NCBI GenBank assembly: GCA_021734595.1
Contig: JAIPIO010000181.1
Location: 1 to 8,246, forward strand
Direction of reading: 5' to 3'
From: Kiritimatiellales bacterium
GTDB lineage: Bacteria; Verrucomicrobiota; Kiritimatiellia; Kiritimatiellales; Pontiellaceae
Length of the DNA stretch: 8,246 nt
How positions within the stretch are numbered: the first letter of the stretch is position 1; the number at the start of each line of letters is the position of its first letter. Shown in pieces: positions 1 through 6,225 of the stretch. A model generated the notes under the pieces. That model made no database searches and was not told where the DNA came from. It worked only from the letters and a program-made list of their open reading frames with translations. The position numbers were made by a program, and so were the translations under genes.

Positions 1-1316
1 AAGGTGGCACCGAGCAGCGGCCATTGCGTATCGCGCACCACTTCCAGGGCCGCCTCTTCGCGGCCCTCGCCGCGCTCCACGCGAATGAGAATGCCGTCGG
101 CCACAACAATCGCATTGTCCACCAGCATCCCCAGCGCAAGAATCAGCGCACCCAGCGAAATTTTCTGCAGGGTAATGTCCATAATAAACATTCCGAGCAG
201 TGTCCCGCAGATATTGAGCAGCAGCACCGCGCCGATCAGCAGGCCGCTCTGCCAGCCCATGAAGAACATCAGCAGCACCACCACAATCAGCACGGCCTCC
301 ACCAGGTTGAGCACAAAACTGTTCACCGACTGCGTCACCATTTCGCTCTGGTAATAGATGGAGTCGAGTTCCATCCCAGCCGGACGTGTATTCTCCAGTT
401 CAACCAGCTTGGCCTTGATCGATTCGCCCATGGTCACGACGTTGCCGCCGGCGACCGTGGAAACCCCCAGCGCAATGGCGGGCTTCCCGTTCAACGTCAT
501 TTTCTGGAACGCCGGATCGTAGTACCCGCGCTCAATCTCGGCAATATCGCCCAGGCGCACCAGCTGGTCGCCGCCGCCGACATAGAGATCGGCAATAACC
601 TGCTCGCTGACCAGATCCCCGGTCGGGGTAATGCGGATATAGTTGCCGTCAATTTCCACCTTGCCGCTCGGTTGAACGGCATTCTGCGCCTGAATGGTTC
701 CGGCAATGGCCTGCGGCGACAGCCCGAGCTCCGTCAGGCGGGCGCGTTCAAACTCGACATAGATGACCTCCTGCTGCAGGCCCCAAAACGCAATCTTGGC
801 CACCTCCTCGCAGGAGAGCAGTTCCGTTTTCAGCTCTTCGCCATATTCCTTTAGCTCGGCATAGGAATATCCCTCGCCGGTCAACGCAAAGAAGACGCCG
901 AACACATCGCCGAAGTCATCGTTGACGATGGAGGGGCCGGCTCCCGGCGGCAATTGGTTCTGCATGTCGCGGATCTTGCGGCGCAGTTCGTCCCAGATCT
1001 GCGGAAGTTCGGAACCGTTATAGGTGTCCCGAATATCGACATAGACGATTGAAATCCCATCCATGGATGTGGAGTAAACCTCCTTGAGCTGGCTCATCGA
1101 CTGGATGGCCTCCTCAATCGGGTCGGTAACCTCCTCTTCCACTTCCGCCGGACAGGCTCCGGGATAGGTGGTGACCACCAACGCAGTCTTAATGGTGAAA
1201 TCCGGGTTTTCAAGCCGCCCGAGCTTTTCGTAGGACAAAAAGCCTGCGGCAATTAAAAGGATGGTCATCACCACCATCACGGTTTGTTTTCTTAAGGCAA
1301 ATGCGGCTGGGTTCAT
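1..1316 (-). CDS. RND efflux permease (HAE1/AcrB-like), N-terminal 438 residues, cut by window edge
   Basis: This is the inner-membrane proton-driven pump of a tripartite efflux system. It begins with an ATG at 1316-1314 (MNPAAFALRKQTVM) and stays open to base 1. The first membrane helix is at about residues 12-29 (VMVVMTILLIAAGFLSY). Periplasmic porter sequence follows, with the family signature TYPGACPAEVEEEVTDPIE. Helices 2 to 4 start near SVNSFVLNLVEAVLIVVV and end in GMLVDNAIVVAD. Asp400 in that motif aligns with the AcrB proton-relay Asp407, and Asn401 stands where AcrB has Asp408. RND pumps are about 1000-1050 residues, so more than half lies outside the window. The Shine-Dalgarno AGAGGA overlaps the adaptor stop codon, and only 12 bases separate the two genes, so they are co-transcribed and probably translationally coupled. 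The substrate cannot be told from this fragment. The family call is firm; the drug-efflux role is inferred from the family and neighbours. Confidence 0.93.
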   Translation of the reverse strand, partial: MNPAAFALRKQTVMVVMTILLIAAGFLSYEKLGRLENPDFTIKTALVVTTYPGACPAEVEEEVTDPIEEAIQSMSQLKEVYSTSMDGISIVYVDIRDTYNGSELPQIWDELRRKIRDMQNQLPPGAGPSIVNDDFGDVFGVFFALTGEGYSYAELKEYGEELKTELLSCEEVAKIAFWGLQQEVIYVEFERARLTELGLSPQAIAGTIQAQNAVQPSGKVEIDGNYIRITPTGDLVSEQVIADLYVGGGDQLVRLGDIAEIERGYYDPAFQKMTLNGKPAIALGVSTVAGGNVVTMGESIKAKLVELENTRPAGMELDSIYYQSEMVTQSVNSFVLNLVEAVLIVVVLLMFFMGWQSGLLIGAVLLLNICGTLLGMFIMDITLQKISLGALILALGMLVDNAIVVADGILIRVERGEGREEAALEVVRDTQWPLLGAT

Positions 1317-1328
1317 TAATTGGTTCCT

Positions 1329-2477
1329 CTACTTTTCAACGTTCTTCAGCGCGAGATTTCCGTGAATCAGGCGGCTCCCCGAGACCACCACCTGCTCCCC
1401 CTCGGAGAGGCCTTCGGTCACCACCATCCGCGCGGCGCCCACCAGTTTGCCAACGCCTACCTTCCGGCGTGCGGCATGGCCGGACGCTTCATCATAGATC
1501 CACAAGGCGGAACCGCCGTCGACAACCGGGCTAAGTGCGGAAACAGGAACCGTCAGCACCGGGTCCAACGCAGGATCGTCCGCCAGCGTAATCGCGGCGC
1601 TCATGCCAGGAAGAATCCGGCAATTATCCGGAGCCTGGAACCCGAAGGTTACCTCGTAGGTACGCGTCAGCGCATCGGCCGCCGTGCTCCACTCCTTCAA
1701 CTGCGCCTCGAATTTTTCCCCGGGAATCGACGGGAAAGAGACCTCGACCGCAACCCCGCCCTGCATGGGATGCCGCGCAACTTCGTTTTCCGGGACGTTC
1801 ACGGCCACTTCCAGCCATTGGATGTTGTGGAATTGCAGTACCATCTGTCCCGCCTTGACCATTTCGTGGTTTTCCACCAGCTGTTTGGTAACGGTGCCGT
1901 CGTAAGGAGCACGCAATGAAGTATCTTTCAAGGCATGGCGCGCAATCGCGAGTTGCGCATCAATGTTCTTTACGGTGGCGGACGCGGAATCAAGCGCGCT
2001 TACCGCATGGTCATAATCCGACTGTGGCACCACTTTTTCCTTGAATAGGCCGGCGATGCGGCTGTAATCCTGCCCGGCATTCTGTTGCACGGCAACCGCA
2101 CCGGCCAGCTGGGCCTCCAACGACTGGATGCGATCCTCGAAATCGCGGGGATCAACCTGCATCAGCAAATCGCCCTTTTGCACCCTCTCGCCCAGTTTCA
2201 CGTTGACTTCGATCAACGGTCCACCCACCCGGAACGACAGCGCCGTCTCGTCCGAAGCCTTCACGATGCCGGGATAGCGGCGTTCCTTCCCGGCCGGCAT
2301 CGCCCGCACCCGCTCGAACCGAACCGGCCGCGGAGCACTCTGCTGCGCCATCTTTGTTTCCATCTCGTGCTTCGCGGCTTCTCTTTTTTTTGCGCTCGAA
2401 ACACTGATCAATACGACAACGGCAACGGCTAAAACACCGCCCCCGACACCTGTGACTATATTTTTATTCAACTTCAT
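1329..2477 (-). CDS. RND efflux periplasmic adaptor (HlyD/MFP family)
   Basis: This membrane-fusion protein bridges an RND permease to an outer-membrane channel. I place the start at the ATG at 2477-2475 (MKLNKNIVTG), giving 382 residues. It is preceded by AAGGAG at 2491-2486 with 8 bases of spacing; the upstream in-frame GTG at 2486 lies inside that ribosome site and is unlikely. An N-terminal hydrophobic anchor spans residues 7-27, with no lipobox cysteine. A first lipoyl half is near residues 80-112 (VGGPLIEVNVKLGERVQKGDLL) and an alpha-helical hairpin at about 113-181. The second lipoyl half is near 186-215 (TSLRAPYDGTVTKQLV), followed by beta-barrel and membrane-proximal domains to the end. 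Order and length fit AcrA/MexA-type adaptors. It sits between its TetR regulator and the permease. No outer-membrane factor gene is visible; it may lie beyond the left edge. Confidence 0.93.
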   Translation of the reverse strand: MKLNKNIVTGVGGGVLAVAVVVLISVSSAKKREAAKHEMETKMAQQSAPRPVRFERVRAMPAGKERRYPGIVKASDETALSFRVGGPLIEVNVKLGERVQKGDLLMQVDPRDFEDRIQSLEAQLAGAVAVQQNAGQDYSRIAGLFKEKVVPQSDYDHAVSALDSASATVKNIDAQLAIARHALKDTSLRAPYDGTVTKQLVENHEMVKAGQMVLQFHNIQWLEVAVNVPENEVARHPMQGGVAVEVSFPSIPGEKFEAQLKEWSTAADALTRTYEVTFGFQAPDNCRILPGMSAAITLADDPALDPVLTVPVSALSPVVDGGSALWIYDEASGHAARRKVGVGKLVGAARMVVTEGLSEGEQVVVSGSRLIHGNLALKNVEK

Positions 2478-2490
2478 CGAAATCACTCCT

Positions 2491-3144
2491 TTAGATCTTC
2501 CTGTCGTCCGGCAACCCCAACAGCAACTGGGTCTGTCTCACCAATAAATCTTCCATCTTCTGCAGATAGGCCTCCGAATATTCCTTCTCGCCCAATCCCT
2601 TGAGCAACGCCTTTCTGTAGCTCGCGTGGGCAAAGATCGGCAGCTTCATGCAAACGGCATGCAGAAAAGCATCCGCTTTCCCCATGTTCGGATCGATGAG
2701 CCGGAAAAAGCGGTTCATGCTTTCCATGCTCGGATCCATCACTTCGGTTCTGAATATCTCGTAGAGCGTGTCATCGCGCTGCAACAGCTGGTAGATCACC
2801 TGGGAATGCCAGCCGGGACGGTCCGAACGGAACATATCCGTAATCTCCCCCGCGATGATGATCCGAATGACCTTCGACAAATCCTCAAGGGTAGACTCTT
2901 CACTCAATTCATCAATCGCCCCGTGAAATTCCTTCTCCGTGCAGCAACTCATCGCATCACGGACAACCGCCTCGAAAAGACCGTCCTTGCCACCGAAATG
3001 ATAATGGATGCTTCCGATGTTTTCACCGGACCGTTCCGCTACGGCCCGGGTGGAAACACTGGCGAAACCCAGTTCCGCCGCCAGTTCGCCAGCCGCATTG
3101 ACCATGGCTTTTTTCGTTTTATCCCCGGTTGAATATGTCGTCAT
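2491..3144 (-). CDS. TetR/AcrR-family transcriptional regulator of the efflux operon
   Basis: This is probably the local repressor of the efflux genes. The start is the ATG at 3144-3142 (MTTYSTGDKTKKAMVNAA), chosen because GGAGG at 3155-3151 lies 6 bases upstream. An in-frame TTG at 3168 would place the ribosome site inside the gene. The protein has 217 residues, normal for the family. The N-terminal helix-turn-helix is at about residues 12-58, with the typical STRAVAERSGENIGSIHYHFG recognition region followed by KDGLFEAVV. The C-terminal ligand domain has the look of the CecR/DUF1956 type, but I would not insist on that. Its TAA stop overlaps the adaptor Shine-Dalgarno (TAAAGGAG), so it is first in a three-gene operon and probably autoregulated through the palindromes in front of it. 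The ligand is unknown. Confidence 0.9.
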   Translation of the reverse strand: MTTYSTGDKTKKAMVNAAGELAAELGFASVSTRAVAERSGENIGSIHYHFGGKDGLFEAVVRDAMSCCTEKEFHGAIDELSEESTLEDLSKVIRIIIAGEITDMFRSDRPGWHSQVIYQLLQRDDTLYEIFRTEVMDPSMESMNRFFRLIDPNMGKADAFLHAVCMKLPIFAHASYRKALLKGLGEKEYSEAYLQKMEDLLVRQTQLLLGLPDDRKI

Positions 3145-3176
3145 AGCAAGCCTCCGTTCTCTTGACAATCAGAGTA

Positions 3177-3204
3177 AATTTAATCGATCGTGCAAATTAG
3201 TCAA
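3177..3204 (-). promoter_or_regulatory. Candidate sigma70-type promoter of the tetR-adaptor-permease operon
   Basis: Reading the minus strand, a TTGACT -35 hexamer (3204-3199) and a TAAATT -10 hexamer (3182-3177) are separated by 16 bases. They lie about 35 bases in front of the regulator ATG, with the Shine-Dalgarno between. This is a sequence match only; a TATAAT at 3218-3213 on the same strand lacks a good -35 partner. Confidence 0.5.
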
Positions 3205-3215
3205 CTGATTAAATT
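3177..3215. promoter_or_regulatory. Candidate TetR operator palindromes
   Basis: Two nested inverted repeats cover the promoter. The outer one has 9-bp perfect arms, AATTTAATC (3177-3185) and GATTAAATT (3207-3215). The inner one is a 16-bp imperfect palindrome, AATTAGT-CA-ACTGATT (3195-3210), with one mismatched pair, centred on the -35 hexamer. Position and size fit autorepression by the adjacent TetR protein. The site lies in the gap shared with the divergent mnmL-mnmC-type gene and could affect both. Binding is inferred, not shown. Confidence 0.5.
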
Positions 3216-3268
3216 ATAAAACTGCTTTGCGGATTGATCGAAATGCCCCGCTGCGGCAGATTCCATCC

Positions 3269-5143
3269 ATGCACAGCCCATATCTTCAATATAAAGACTA
3301 CATGGCCGAATGCTACGGAGAGCCGCTCTTCCGCGTGCCGATCGATTTTGGCCTCGGCTGCCCGAACCGCGAAGCCGATGGCTCCGGCGGATGTACGTTC
3401 TGTCCCGAGCACGGCGCGCGCGCCATACAGACCCTCGGCACAGAAACCGTTCAGCAACAGGTGGCGGAAGCGGTCCGCTTCGCGAGGAACCGCTATAACG
3501 CCAAAAAATTCATGGCCTACATCCAAGCCTTTTCCGCCACGTTCGGGAAGGATCAACAGCAAAAATACCTCGAGTTGCTCGATGCCAATGACTTTACCGC
3601 AGTCAGTATCGGCACCCGACCGGACTGCCTGACGGAGGAGGCGTACGGATTCCTGAAAAAACTCAACAGGGAAACCGAAACGTGGGTGGAACTTGGTGTA
3701 CAGACTGTTAATGACAACACGCTCGAAAGAATCAACCGCGGCCACGGATGGGAGGCAAGCAAGACTGCAATCCTCAAACTGCGTGAATGCGACATCAAGG
3801 TGGCTGCCCATGTCATTATCGGCCTGCCCGGCGAAACCTCCGAGGATTTCCGAAAAACCGCCGATACCCTCGCACAACTGCCGATTGATGGCATTAAGAT
3901 CCATAATCTGCACATTATTAAAGGAACTGCGCTCGCGGAAGAATATGCCAGTCATCCATTCCAAACATTGGAAGAATATGATTATGCCGAACACCTCATG
4001 GACTTTATCCGCCGCCTGCCGCCGCATATTCCGATCATGCGCATTTCCACCGACACGCCCGAGAACGAGCTGATTGCCCCGAATTGGCACATGGCCAAGG
4101 GGCAATTCCGCGACTATGTGATTCAGCAGATGACCTGCCGGGAGTGGAGACAGGGGGATCTTTCGACTGGAGTATTGGATAACGGGATAAATGGATCATT
4201 GAAAACAGATTCTCCTCTCCAGAAACCCGGCGATCCAATAATCCATCCATTCGTCCATCCCGTCGCGACCGATGATGGTTCCATTACGTTTTGGAACAAA
4301 GAATACAAGGAACACTACCACACCCCCGCCGGAGCGCGGCTGGAGGCCGTGGAAAAATATATCGTCCCAAGCAAACTGAAAGAACGGTTGGCGAAAGGCG
4401 ACGTTGCACTTTTGGACGTTTGCTTCGGCCTTGGCTATAACAGTCTCGCCGCCATGGAACTGGCGGCTGGAGGGACAGCGTCCTCGCTGTCCGGGGTCGA
4501 CGAAGACCCTGGTTGCTTTCGCACCCAGTCTCCAAAACTAACCATTACCGCCCTCGAGATGGACCGGCGGGTGGTGCGGGCCGCGGCACAAAACATCCAG
4601 GCATTGGAAACCGACGCCTTCAACTGGAAAGACTGCCTAGCCCAGCTCCATTCCAGCTCCTATTGCAAAGTGCCTAATGCCTCGTGCCTCATGCATTGGG
4701 GTGATGCGCGCTACACTCTCACCAAACTTCAGCCATCCGCCTTCGACCTCGTCTTTCTCGATGCTTTTTCCACCCAGCGCAACAGCGAACTATGGACGAC
4801 CGACTTTTTCCGAAAGCTCAAGGCCGTCATGAAACCCGAGGCCGTGCTGCTGACCTACTGTGCAGCCATCCCCGTCCGGGCGGGGCTGATTGACGCGGGT
4901 TTCTATGTCGGCGAAACCAAGCCCATCGGGCGGCAACGCGGCGGCACCATTGCCGCCATGCGTCAGGAAGACATCGCGATCCCCCTCACCGACCATGAAA
5001 TGGAAATAATCAGCAACACCACCCGCGGCCTGCCCTACCGCGACCCGCACGGTGTCGACACCAACAAGGTGATCCTCCGCAACCGGCAGGAAAGGATTTC
5101 ACAGAGCAAAAAGACCCCCGGCATACCGCAAAGCAAGGAATGA
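3269..5143 (+). CDS. MnmL (YtqA)-type radical SAM enzyme fused to MnmC-type tRNA methyltransferase
   Basis: This is a 624-residue two-domain protein. Residues 1-290 are a radical SAM enzyme of the YhcC/YtqA (TIGR01212) kind: it opens MHSPYLQYKDYMAECYGEPL and carries the cluster cysteines Cys31, Cys42 and Cys45 (CPNR, then GCTFC). It also has GTRPDCL, WVELGVQT, HVIIGLPGET and the IHNLHIIKGTALA segment typical of this family. Residues about 334-600 are a DUF752/MnmC methyltransferase: DDGSITFWNKEYKEHYH, the SAM loop CFGLGYN (385-391) and FLDAFSTQRNSELWT (496-510). From family knowledge, MnmL works with a methylase to turn cmnm5(s2)U into mnm5(s2)U in Gram-positive bacteria, and the MnmC methylase performs the last step. 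I infer that one polypeptide does both here. An in-frame TTG at 3227 exists, but the family N-terminus begins at the 3269 ATG, which has no clear Shine-Dalgarno. Two palindromic segments sit inside the gene (4173-4263 and 4472-4509). Confidence 0.88.
   Translation: MHSPYLQYKDYMAECYGEPLFRVPIDFGLGCPNREADGSGGCTFCPEHGARAIQTLGTETVQQQVAEAVRFARNRYNAKKFMAYIQAFSATFGKDQQQKYLELLDANDFTAVSIGTRPDCLTEEAYGFLKKLNRETETWVELGVQTVNDNTLERINRGHGWEASKTAILKLRECDIKVAAHVIIGLPGETSEDFRKTADTLAQLPIDGIKIHNLHIIKGTALAEEYASHPFQTLEEYDYAEHLMDFIRRLPPHIPIMRISTDTPENELIAPNWHMAKGQFRDYVIQQMTCREWRQGDLSTGVLDNGINGSLKTDSPLQKPGDPIIHPFVHPVATDDGSITFWNKEYKEHYHTPAGARLEAVEKYIVPSKLKERLAKGDVALLDVCFGLGYNSLAAMELAAGGTASSLSGVDEDPGCFRTQSPKLTITALEMDRRVVRAAAQNIQALETDAFNWKDCLAQLHSSSYCKVPNASCLMHWGDARYTLTKLQPSAFDLVFLDAFSTQRNSELWTTDFFRKLKAVMKPEAVLLTYCAAIPVRAGLIDAGFYVGETKPIGRQRGGTIAAMRQEDIAIPLTDHEMEIISNTTRGLPYRDPHGVDTNKVILRNRQERISQSKKTPGIPQSKE
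4173..4263. repeat. In-frame imperfect palindrome forming the interdomain linker
   Basis: Nested inverted pairs are visible: ACGGGAT (4182-4188) with ATCCCGT (4257-4263), AATGGAT (4190-4196) with ATCCATT (4245-4251), and TATTGGAT (4173-4180) with ATCCAATA (4233-4240). The arms are GGAT-rich. The segment encodes residues about 302-332, a Gly/Pro/Asn-rich stretch with no similarity to either domain, exactly between the radical SAM and methyltransferase parts. The repeat is seen directly; an origin as an inserted element is inference. Confidence 0.55.
4472..4509. repeat. Two tandem hairpins inside the methyltransferase coding region
   Basis: The first hairpin has perfect 8-bp arms GGACAGCG (4473-4480) and CGCTGTCC (4485-4492) with a TCCT loop. 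One base later GGGTC (4494-4498) pairs with GACCC (4505-4509). They encode residues about 402-414 (TASSLSGVDEDPG), in the loop between the SAM-binding motif and the next strand (LTITALEMD), where length variation is tolerated. The GGGA...GTCCG frame resembles the first hairpin of the intergenic element at 7251-7339. Confidence 0.6.
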
Positions 5144-5201
5144 GTATATTATAATGCATTAAACTTATCTGATGCATGGTTCAGCTTGTTTTACGGGAAA
5201 A

Positions 5202-5221
5202 AGGGATCGAAACTAATCCCT
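5202..5221 (+). terminator. Weak hairpin downstream of the fusion gene, possible terminator
   Basis: AGGGAT (5202-5207) and ATCCCT (5216-5221) form a 6-bp stem with an 8-base loop, 58 bases after the stop codon. It is not followed at once by a T run; the nearest run of T is at about 5243-5251. It may be a weak terminator, or chance. Confidence 0.3.
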
Positions 5222-5272
5222 AATTTCAGCAAAATAAATGTAATTTTTTTTCAACTTAGGCCTTGCCAACTA

Positions 5273-5300
5273 TTGAACACGTTGCTTTACTCAATATAAC
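5273..5300 (+). promoter_or_regulatory. Candidate promoter of the barrel protein gene
   Basis: TTGAAC (5273-5278) and TATAAC (5295-5300) are spaced by 16 bases, close to the sigma70 consensus, in an AT-rich stretch. A start near 5307 would leave a leader of about 190 bases in front of the ATG at 5497. This is a sequence match only. Confidence 0.4.
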
Positions 5301-5426
5301 AGCAGGTACACTATATGTTGGGTGCACATAAAAAAATCTGCGCAAATGTAGTAGTTTCGGCGATTTCCCACCATCGTCCGGTTTGTTTCTGTTTTAATTC
5401 CATTTCTGGTTCCACTCTTGAAAGTG

Positions 5427-5443
5427 CCCCGGGAGGACCGGGG
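5427..5443 (+). promoter_or_regulatory. GC hairpin in the 5' leader
   Basis: CCCCGG (5427-5432) and CCGGGG (5438-5443) form a perfect 6-bp stem with the loop GAGGA. It lies about 40 bases before the Shine-Dalgarno of the barrel gene. The loop resembles part of a ribosome site. No T run follows, so it is not a classical terminator. It could stabilise the mRNA or bind a regulator. Confidence 0.4.
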
Positions 5444-5496
5444 TGCGCGTAAGGGAGTAAGTATAGGGGGGATAGACAACCATAAGGAGGAAGATG

Positions 5497-6045
5497 ATGA
5501 AGAAGCTGCTATGTATATTAATGATTCTTGCAATGGGATTAACCATTCAAGCCGCCGAGAAAGTTGATGCTGGTCTCGGTTTCGGTTATCAGGGGATCTA
5601 TTTTGGTAACCTGATCAACGCCGCCAGTTTGCGTTTTGCACCTGGTCCGGTCGGTGGACAGATTCTGTTCGGTACATGGAATGGTGACCTGGATACGAAT
5701 GGTGGACCTGAAGCTGATATGAGACTGTGGACGCTGCAGGGCAAACTACTGTTCACCCTGATCGAAAAGGATTACACCGACTTCTACGTGGGTGCCAAGA
5801 TTGGATATTCCTGGGCTGACATCAGCGTCTCTGGCACAAGCAACGAGCCTGACATCAGCGACTGGACATACGGTCTGTTGGTGGGCGCAGAATGGTTCTT
5901 CGCCGAAATCCCGGAAATCGGATTCAACTTTGAAGTTGCGTATGACTTCAATGATCTTGAATATGATTCCCCGGCAGGAGGCCCAGACGCTGACATTGGT
6001 CTTGACGGCGTCAACGTGAACCTTGGTCTTCACTACTACTTCTAA
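5497..6045 (+). CDS. Small outer-membrane beta-barrel-like protein with signal peptide
   Basis: This is a 182-residue exported protein of unknown specific role. I start it at the second of two adjacent ATGs (5497) because AAGGAGG at 5484-5490 lies 6 bases upstream; the 5494 ATG has only 3. Residues 1-19 form a signal peptide (MKKLLCILMILAMGLTIQA) with likely signal peptidase I cleavage before AEK; Cys6 is not in a lipobox. The mature part alternates polar and aromatic/hydrophobic residues in strands such as LLFTLI, DFYVGAKIGYSW, GLLVGAEWFF and FNFEVAYDF. It ends in HYYF, a C-terminal aromatic of the kind recognised by the BAM machinery. Length suits an 8-stranded barrel. Many codons are GGT, CTG, ATC, AAC and TTC, which together with the strong ribosome site and double terminator suggests high expression. 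It could be a structural porin-like or adhesion protein; nothing decides. Confidence 0.82.
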   Translation: MKKLLCILMILAMGLTIQAAEKVDAGLGFGYQGIYFGNLINAASLRFAPGPVGGQILFGTWNGDLDTNGGPEADMRLWTLQGKLLFTLIEKDYTDFYVGAKIGYSWADISVSGTSNEPDISDWTYGLLVGAEWFFAEIPEIGFNFEVAYDFNDLEYDSPAGGPDADIGLDGVNVNLGLHYYF

Positions 6046-6061
6046 GATCAATCCAAAATCC

Positions 6062-6088
6062 AACGCCTCTGCCCCCCGAGGCGTTTTT
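6062..6088 (+). terminator. Rho-independent terminator 1 of the barrel gene
   Basis: AACGCCTC (6062-6069) pairs with GAGGCGTT (6078-6085) around a C-rich 8-base loop, and a five-T run covers 6084-6088. It lies 17 bases after the TAA stop. Confidence 0.85.
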
Positions 6089-6116
6089 CAGGCGCGGATT
6101 TCCGCGCCTGTTTTTT
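6089..6116 (+). terminator. Rho-independent terminator 2, in tandem
   Basis: CAGGCGCGGA (6089-6098) is perfectly complementary to TCCGCGCCTG (6101-6110), followed by TTTTTT (6111-6116). It starts immediately after the first terminator. The pair should isolate the barrel gene from the DAHP synthase gene. Confidence 0.9.
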
Positions 6117-6135
6117 ATTTCCATGGTTTTAGGAT

Positions 6136-6202
6136 TTCCACGTCCTGGAACCAGACTTCCAATATCCGGAAAAAACACAACGTGAACTTCCAATGTTTGG
6201 AA
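6136..6202. repeat. Three phased 15-bp inverted repeats, TTCCA-N5-TGGAA type
   Basis: Copies lie at 6136-6150 (TTCCA-CGTCC-TGGAA), 6157-6171 (TTCC-N7-GGAA, one arm pair degenerate) and 6188-6202 (TTCCA-ATGTT-TGGAA). Centres are 21 and 31 bp apart, close to two and three helical turns, so all three face the same side of the DNA. They fill the gap between the tandem terminators and the DAHP synthase start, the only place its promoter can be. This suggests an operator array or a dispersed repeat family. No sigma70-like promoter is obvious within it. Confidence 0.65.
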
Positions 6203-6225
6203 AACTCTGGTTTATTGCAGCAACT

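Larger units (their letters stand above)
5144..5496. other. 353-base non-coding gap: 3' region of fusion gene, promoter and long leader of barrel gene
   Basis: No credible gene lies here; one antisense reading frame of 80 codons overlaps the next gene and has no family features. The left half is AT-rich and holds the weak hairpin at 5202-5221 and a promoter-like pair at 5273-5300. The right half, about 190 bases, would be an untranslated leader with the GC hairpin at 5427-5443 and the strong Shine-Dalgarno at 5484-5490. Confidence 0.6.

Noticed and set aside
24..854. Plus-strand 276-codon open frame, rich in His, Gln and Asn
   Set aside because: It is antisense to the RND permease, which has clear family motifs; its composition is that of a shadow frame in GC-rich DNA.
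1320..1919. Plus-strand 199-codon open frame
   Set aside because: It is antisense to the adaptor gene, with no recognisable domain or ribosome site.
3209..4105. Minus-strand 298-codon open frame
   Set aside because: It lies opposite the radical SAM domain and shows no family features; an antisense shadow.
5291..5533. Minus-strand 80-codon open frame in the gap before the barrel gene
   Set aside because: It overlaps the start of the barrel gene on the opposite strand, contains a serine run from antisense of GA-rich DNA, and has no convincing family signal.
6136..6202. CRISPR-like repeat array
   Set aside because: The repeats are 15-bp palindromes with 6- and 16-base gaps and there are no cas genes; spacing fits operators, not CRISPR spacers.
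6193..6225. Upstream ATG extending the DAHP synthase by 11 residues
   Set aside because: The ATG lies within the third inverted repeat, has no Shine-Dalgarno, and the extension has no match in family N-termini.
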